Origin: Smithella sp. D17 | GTDB taxonomy: Bacteria; Desulfobacterota; Syntrophia; Syntrophales; Smithellaceae | NCBI GenBank assembly: GCA_000753945.1 | Contig: JQOA01000174.1 | Coordinates: 1-8,857 of the forward strand | Direction: 5' to 3' | DNA length: 8,857 nucleotides | Shown here: in pieces, positions 7,357 through 8,857 of the stretch | How the letters are laid out: every line of letters begins with the position of its first letter | How positions within the stretch are numbered: the stretch's first letter is position 1 | Notes under the pieces: model-generated | Told to the model about the DNA's origin: nothing | The model's database searches: none | Seen by the model: only the letters and a program-made list of their open reading frames with translations | Program-made: the position numbers and the translations under genes

Positions 7357-7385
7357 AAAATATCAGTAAAATTCTATAGTGTCAA
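7357..7385 (-). promoter_or_regulatory. sigma70-like promoter for tRNA-Val
   Basis: A perfect TTGACA (-35) at 7385-7380 and TATTTT (-10, 4 of 6) at 7362-7357 are separated by 17 bp, the optimum. Predicted transcription start is near 7350, about 20 bases before the tRNA 5' end. It lies wholly in the 65-bp gap between pgsA and the tRNA. It may also supply the thrS operon by read-through. Confidence 0.7.
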
Positions 7386-7394
7386 GTAAATATC

Positions 7395-7955
7395 TTATTT
7401 CCCGGTCTCTTTTATATTGGTCTTATTGACTATTTTGATTCCTCTGATTATGTAAACCAATCCGGAAAAAACAGTAAATGATGCCGTTAACCAAAAGAAA
7501 AGAGTTAAAATGCATTCATAACTTAAATTATGACTAAAAGCCTTATAAAAAAGTACCAGAAAAACTGTTCCTATTTGCAAAGTAGTAGTAACTTTACCGA
7601 TTAAAGCCGGTTTAATTTCGAAAGTAATCGACATCAAAGTAAGAATTGCTATGCCAAGGAGTATCATGAAGTCTCTGCTGATTACTATTACTGTCAGCCA
7701 GCCCGGTACAATTCCTAAAATTGCCAGAGTCACAAAACTTGTAGTCAGGAGTAACTTGTCGGCAATGGGATCCAAATAAGAACCAAGTTTAGTTTGAGCG
7801 TTTAACAATCGCGCCATTGTACCGTCAAGTGCGTCAGTTAAACCGGCAATAATGAATATAATCAATGCATTGTAATATTTGTCCTGAATCAGGAAAATAA
7901 CAAATATGGGAACGAGTATGATCCGAGTTAAGGACAATAAATTGGGGATGTTCAT
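7395..7955 (-). CDS. pgsA: CDP-diacylglycerol--glycerol-3-phosphate 3-phosphatidyltransferase (CDP-alcohol phosphatidyltransferase family)
   Basis: This 186-residue inner-membrane enzyme probably makes phosphatidylglycerol phosphate, the committed step to phosphatidylglycerol. The family signature D-G-x2-A-R-x8-G-x3-D-x3-D is intact: D41, D44-G45, A48-R49, G58, D62 and D66, the aspartates that hold the catalytic metals and CDP. The N-terminus MNIPNLLSLTRIILVPIFV closely follows the PgsA pattern, and several hydrophobic segments (about 12-23, 28-40, 69-85, 86-106, 120-138, 150-169) fit a six-helix membrane protein. Length matches E. coli PgsA (182). No Shine-Dalgarno is evident before the ATG. 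It lies 72 bp after the lipoprotein gene on the same strand. A related enzyme with a different alcohol substrate cannot be fully excluded. Confidence 0.9.
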   Translation of the reverse strand: MNIPNLLSLTRIILVPIFVIFLIQDKYYNALIIFIIAGLTDALDGTMARLLNAQTKLGSYLDPIADKLLLTTSFVTLAILGIVPGWLTVIVISRDFMILLGIAILTLMSITFEIKPALIGKVTTTLQIGTVFLVLFYKAFSHNLSYECILTLFFWLTASFTVFSGLVYIIRGIKIVNKTNIKETGK

Positions 7956-8027
7956 TTATAGTTCTGTATTTATTCTTTCATTTTTTGTCTCTACCCCTGT
8001 TTAGAGTTACCATATATCGTCGTCTTC

Positions 8028-8633
8028 CTACCCACGCAAATTAGGTCCGTCCGGCAGAGTTTTGATTACTTTATTGACAACTTCTTCAATTACAGTTTCG
8101 TAGGTCTCTTTAGATTTTCTTTCCAGACCTTTGTGCGTTAAATCAAAATTTCTACTGGTGGATTTGCCTTCGGCATTCCATAGAACTTCACCAGTCTGAG
8201 TACTTCGCAATTCACAACGAACCGCTATGGTTCTTGAAGAATAAAATATTTTTTTCGATTCATTCTCTTCGTTTAATGTGCAATACATTCCCGCATCAGC
8301 GCCTACTAAATCTTTTAATAATTGAGGATCAATGATGATGGCTGCACTTTTCTTCGATTTTTTTTCCAGATATAAATATTCCAGCTTTTTGTCGATTACA
8401 TCCAGCGGTAGTTTTGAATAACCCTTAAAGTAAAGTTCTTCAAACAGTCTGGAACGAAATAATTGGGAAGTTTTATCATCAAGAGTTTTATTTTCTACAG
8501 GAAGCAATGCAATTATCTTTGCCGAATTTTGATCATAATTAGGTTTTAAACCATATGGCGAATTAGTGGAACATCCACTTATAGTTAAACTTCCAATAAT
8601 TATTGTATACAGATAAATTTTAAAAATCTTCAA
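8028..8633 (-). CDS. lipoprotein of the GNA1162/DUF799-like type, TTG start
   Basis: A 201-residue predicted lipoprotein of unknown function. It has a lysine-containing N-terminus, a hydrophobic stretch (about 6-19) and a lipobox ISGC with Cys21 as the lipidation site; the residue after Cys is Ser, which in a Gram-negative favours the outer membrane. The mature part has an alpha/beta pattern: KIIALLPVENKT (39-50), a helix with LFEELYFKGYSKLPLDVID, then DLVGADAGMYCTL, and a late strand pair ending TGEVLWNAEGKS. This resembles the GNA1162/DUF799 lipoproteins I remember, but the link is by pattern only. The start is TTG (8633-8631), about 5 bases after an AGAGGGG ribosome binding site; no better in-frame ATG fits the signal peptide. 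It follows the upstream gene by 16 bp, so they are probably one operon. Confidence 0.75.
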   Translation of the reverse strand: MKIFKIYLYTIIIGSLTISGCSTNSPYGLKPNYDQNSAKIIALLPVENKTLDDKTSQLFRSRLFEELYFKGYSKLPLDVIDKKLEYLYLEKKSKKSAAIIIDPQLLKDLVGADAGMYCTLNEENESKKIFYSSRTIAVRCELRSTQTGEVLWNAEGKSTSRNFDLTHKGLERKSKETYETVIEEVVNKVIKTLPDGPNLRG

Positions 8634-8649
8634 ATTTTCCCCTCTTCCT

Positions 8650-8857
8650 TTATTCGTTGCTACTCAATTTCTTTAGTTTTTCAATTTCTTCTCTGATGAC
8701 TCTTTCTGCGATTTCCGGGACCAGTTCCCTGGTAATTCTTTCGATAATTTCTGCTGCCCGTTTTATAATTTCTTCATTAAGGTTGTTTGCAGTTTGCGAA
8801 TCTTCAATTACATCAACAAGAGTATATATTTCTCTTTTGTTATTTACATTATTCTCA
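8650..8857 (-). CDS. C-terminal end of an uncharacterised helical protein (partial, N-terminus missing)
   Basis: An open frame enters from the right edge and ends at TAA (8652-8650), giving 68 residues. The first part is polar and probably flexible; the last part (about residues 27-63, NEEIIKRAAEIIERITRELV then PEIAERVIREEIEKLK) is strongly charged and amphipathic, a helix, Pro, helix pattern. Similar tails occur, as I remember them, at the ends of some Desulfobacterota response-regulator-like proteins and resemble the C-terminal oligomerisation helices of PopZ, but this is only a likeness in pattern. No catalytic motif is visible. It is 16 bp upstream of the lipoprotein gene and likely co-transcribed with it. 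The coding frame itself is well supported by spacing and composition; its function is unknown. Confidence 0.7.
   Translation of the reverse strand, partial: ENNVNNKREIYTLVDVIEDSQTANNLNEEIIKRAAEIIERITRELVPEIAERVIREEIEKLKKLSSNE

Noticed and set aside
7989..8006. Small inverted repeat CTCTA/TAGAG between the lipoprotein gene and pgsA
   Set aside because: Only 5 pairs, an 8-base loop and no U-tract on the coding strand; too weak to call a terminator.

Overview
All recognisable genes lie on the minus strand, so the window reads from right to left. Gene order and protein sequence suggest a Gram-negative bacterium of the former Deltaproteobacteria (Desulfobacterota), possibly a moderately AT-rich Syntrophales-like lineage. 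Support comes from a lipoprotein with a lipobox, an IHF alpha subunit, a tRNA-Val just before thrS, and a MerR-type gene just after ihfA. The lineage is inferred from sequence familiarity; no search was run.

Layout from right to left: (1) 8857-8650, the C-terminal end of a helical protein cut by the window edge; (2) 8633-8028, an outer-membrane-type lipoprotein resembling the GNA1162/DUF799 family; (3) 7955-7395, a CDP-alcohol phosphatidyltransferase, probably PgsA; (4) a good sigma70-like promoter, then tRNA-Val(GAC) at 7329-7255; (5) a stem-loop at 7193-7220 that may end or attenuate that transcript; (6) the translation gene cluster thrS, infC, rpmI, rplT, pheS, pheT, ihfA; (7) a MerR-family regulator cut by the left edge.

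The cluster makes threonyl-tRNA synthetase, initiation factor IF3, ribosomal proteins L35 and L20, both subunits of phenylalanyl-tRNA synthetase, and a nucleoid protein. This is the classical thrS-infC-rpmI-rplT-pheS-pheT-ihfA order also known in Escherichia coli. Gaps inside it are short (a 4-bp overlap up to about 42 bp), so co-transcription is likely. The E. coli pheM leader and attenuator are absent, because pheS overlaps the end of rplT.

The most notable point is the start of infC. The only start that restores the full conserved N-terminus and sits correctly behind a near-perfect Shine-Dalgarno sequence is an AUA codon. This fits the known use of rare start codons by infC for self-regulation by IF3, but AUA is an unusual choice. 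No clearly undescribed system is visible; most of the window is conserved housekeeping DNA. No stretch above 300 bases lacks a gene.
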